From positions 62,001 through 126,000 of the forward strand of contig NZ_JAERRK010000019.1 in the NCBI RefSeq assembly GCF_016741775.1: 64,000 bases of DNA. Reading direction: 5' to 3'. The first letter of the stretch is position 1. Every line of letters starts with the position of its first letter. The notes beneath the pieces are model-generated. The model saw only the letters and a program-made list of their open reading frames with translations. It searched no databases and had not been told where the DNA came from. Made by a program: the position numbers and the translations under genes. The DNA is from Streptomyces actinomycinicus (lineage in GTDB: Bacteria > Actinomycetota > Actinomycetes > Streptomycetales > Streptomycetaceae). Below, piece after piece: positions 63,275-64,000 of this stretch.

Positions 63275-64000
63275 GTGCCCAGCAAGAAGGCCCTCGTCCG
63301 CCGCCCCAGCCCCCGCCTCGCCGAAGGCCTGGTGACGCACATCGAGCGGGAGAAGGTCGACGTGGGGCTCGCCGTCGAGCAGTGGGAGGCCTACGTCGAG
63401 GCCCTGCGCACGCACGGCTGGGAGACGGTCGAGGTCGAACCGGAGGACGACTGCCCGGACTCGGTGTTCGTCGAGGACACCGTCGTCATGTACCGGAACG
63501 TGGCACTGATCACCCGGCCGGGTGCCGAGTCCCGGCGGGCGGAGACCGCCGGCGTCGAGGAGGCGGTGGCCCGCCTGGGCTGCTCGGTCAACTGGATATG
63601 GGAACCGGGCACGCTGGACGGCGGTGACGTCCTGAAGGTCGGCGACACGGTCTATGTCGGCCGGGGCGGGCGGACCAACGCGGCCGGTGTGCAGCAGCTC
63701 CGGGCGGCGTTCGAGCCGCTGGGCGCCCGCGTGGTGGCCGTGCCGGTGAGCAGGGTGCTGCACCTGAAGTCGGCGGTGACCGCGCTGCCCGACGGCACGG
63801 TCATCGGGCAGATACCGAAGATCGACCGCCCGTCGCTGTTCCCGGGTTTCCTGTCCGTGCCGGAGGAGTCCGGCGCGCACGTGGTGCTGCTCGGCGGCAG
63901 CAAGCTGCTGATGGCGGCGAGTGCCCCCAAGACGGCGGAACTGCTGACCGATCTGGGCCACGAGGTGGTCACGGTGGACATCAGTGAGTTCGAGAAGCTG
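63275..64000 (+). CDS. Dimethylarginine dimethylaminohydrolase-like protein (3' truncated by window)
   Basis: At least 242 residues are visible with no stop before the window edge. The fold is the guanidino-modifying (amidinotransferase/DDAH) type: SVFVEDT, LDGGDVL and the catalytic His in HLKSAVTAL are present; the catalytic Cys lies beyond the edge. The enzyme hydrolyses N-methylated arginines or similar substrates to citrulline. GTG start with GAAAGG 7 nt upstream. Confidence 0.9.
   Translation, partial: MPSKKALVRRPSPRLAEGLVTHIEREKVDVGLAVEQWEAYVEALRTHGWETVEVEPEDDCPDSVFVEDTVVMYRNVALITRPGAESRRAETAGVEEAVARLGCSVNWIWEPGTLDGGDVLKVGDTVYVGRGGRTNAAGVQQLRAAFEPLGARVVAVPVSRVLHLKSAVTALPDGTVIGQIPKIDRPSLFPGFLSVPEESGAHVVLLGGSKLLMAASAPKTAELLTDLGHEVVTVDISEFEKL

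Overview
This is a 64 kb piece of a Streptomyces (or very closely related actinomycete) chromosome. The evidence is uniformly very high GC, frequent GTG/TTG starts, SsgA-like sporulation protein SsgD, Streptomyces-type small proteins, and a complete hopanoid locus with the gene order I remember from S. coelicolor. No prophage, insertion sequence, CRISPR array, tRNA or rRNA was seen. The window is ordinary core chromosome with several compact operons. Gene names are assigned from protein motifs and memory; no database search was run.

Layout. 0.4-10.8 kb holds mixed metabolism and regulation: a metallo-beta-lactamase-fold hydrolase, an amino-acid dehydrogenase with a TetR regulator and a clear palindromic operator, an SGNH hydrolase, a LysM/M23 wall endopeptidase behind a c-di-AMP (ydaO-type) riboswitch, a GH36 alpha-galactosidase carrying an Asp-Gly repeat, a tyrosine phosphatase, and an XRE-cupin regulator coupled to a 40-aa membrane protein. 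10.8-23.8 kb is the hopanoid operon, transcribed leftward: leader ORF, hpnC, hpnD, a 42-aa coupled ORF, hpnE, prenyl diphosphate synthase, shc, hpnG, hpnH, ispG, dxs, hpnO-like aminotransferase. It supplies its own MEP-pathway enzymes, makes squalene by HpnCDE, cyclises it and adds the C35 side chain. 24.0-31.2 kb is a second leftward operon that looks like a cell-surface phospho-polymer or phosphoglycolipid pathway: a membrane CDP-alcohol phosphotransferase, a nucleotidyltransferase, a sn-glycerol-1-phosphate dehydrogenase-like enzyme, a second CDP-alcohol phosphotransferase, a family 2 glycosyltransferase, and a TagG/TagH exporter. This is the least explained system in the window.

31.4-43.5 kb holds galE, a cation-efflux (CDF) transporter, idi (isopentenyl-PP isomerase, feeding the same isoprenoid pool), an anti-sigma-type ATPase, an enoyl-CoA hydratase, two DJ-1/PfpI-fold proteins (one fused to AraC), a 43-aa LPFR-motif protein, tex, an ABC-F ATPase and a D-amino-acid-oxidase-like enzyme. 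43.8-50.5 kb holds two secreted peptidases (S15 and M1), a PfkB kinase with a macrodomain protein, and an amino-acid (asparagine-type) permease. 50.7-56.2 kb holds a MerR regulator and a beta-oxidation operon (CoA-transferase, thiolase, FadB-like). 56.7-64 kb holds a saccharopine-dehydrogenase-like reductase, endonuclease V, a YCII protein, a small basic protein, a secreted BNR-repeat protein, ssgD, an ABC-F ATPase behind a leader with a three-codon uORF and attenuator, and a dimethylarginine dimethylaminohydrolase that runs off the right edge.

Regulatory DNA is rich. There are at least five strong hairpin terminators, several perfect or near-perfect palindromic operators, an SOS-box-like sequence, and an unusual number of genes whose -10 box lies only 6-8 nt before the start codon, which predicts leaderless mRNAs. 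Intergenic tandem repeats (19 to 72 bp periods) occur at several places.
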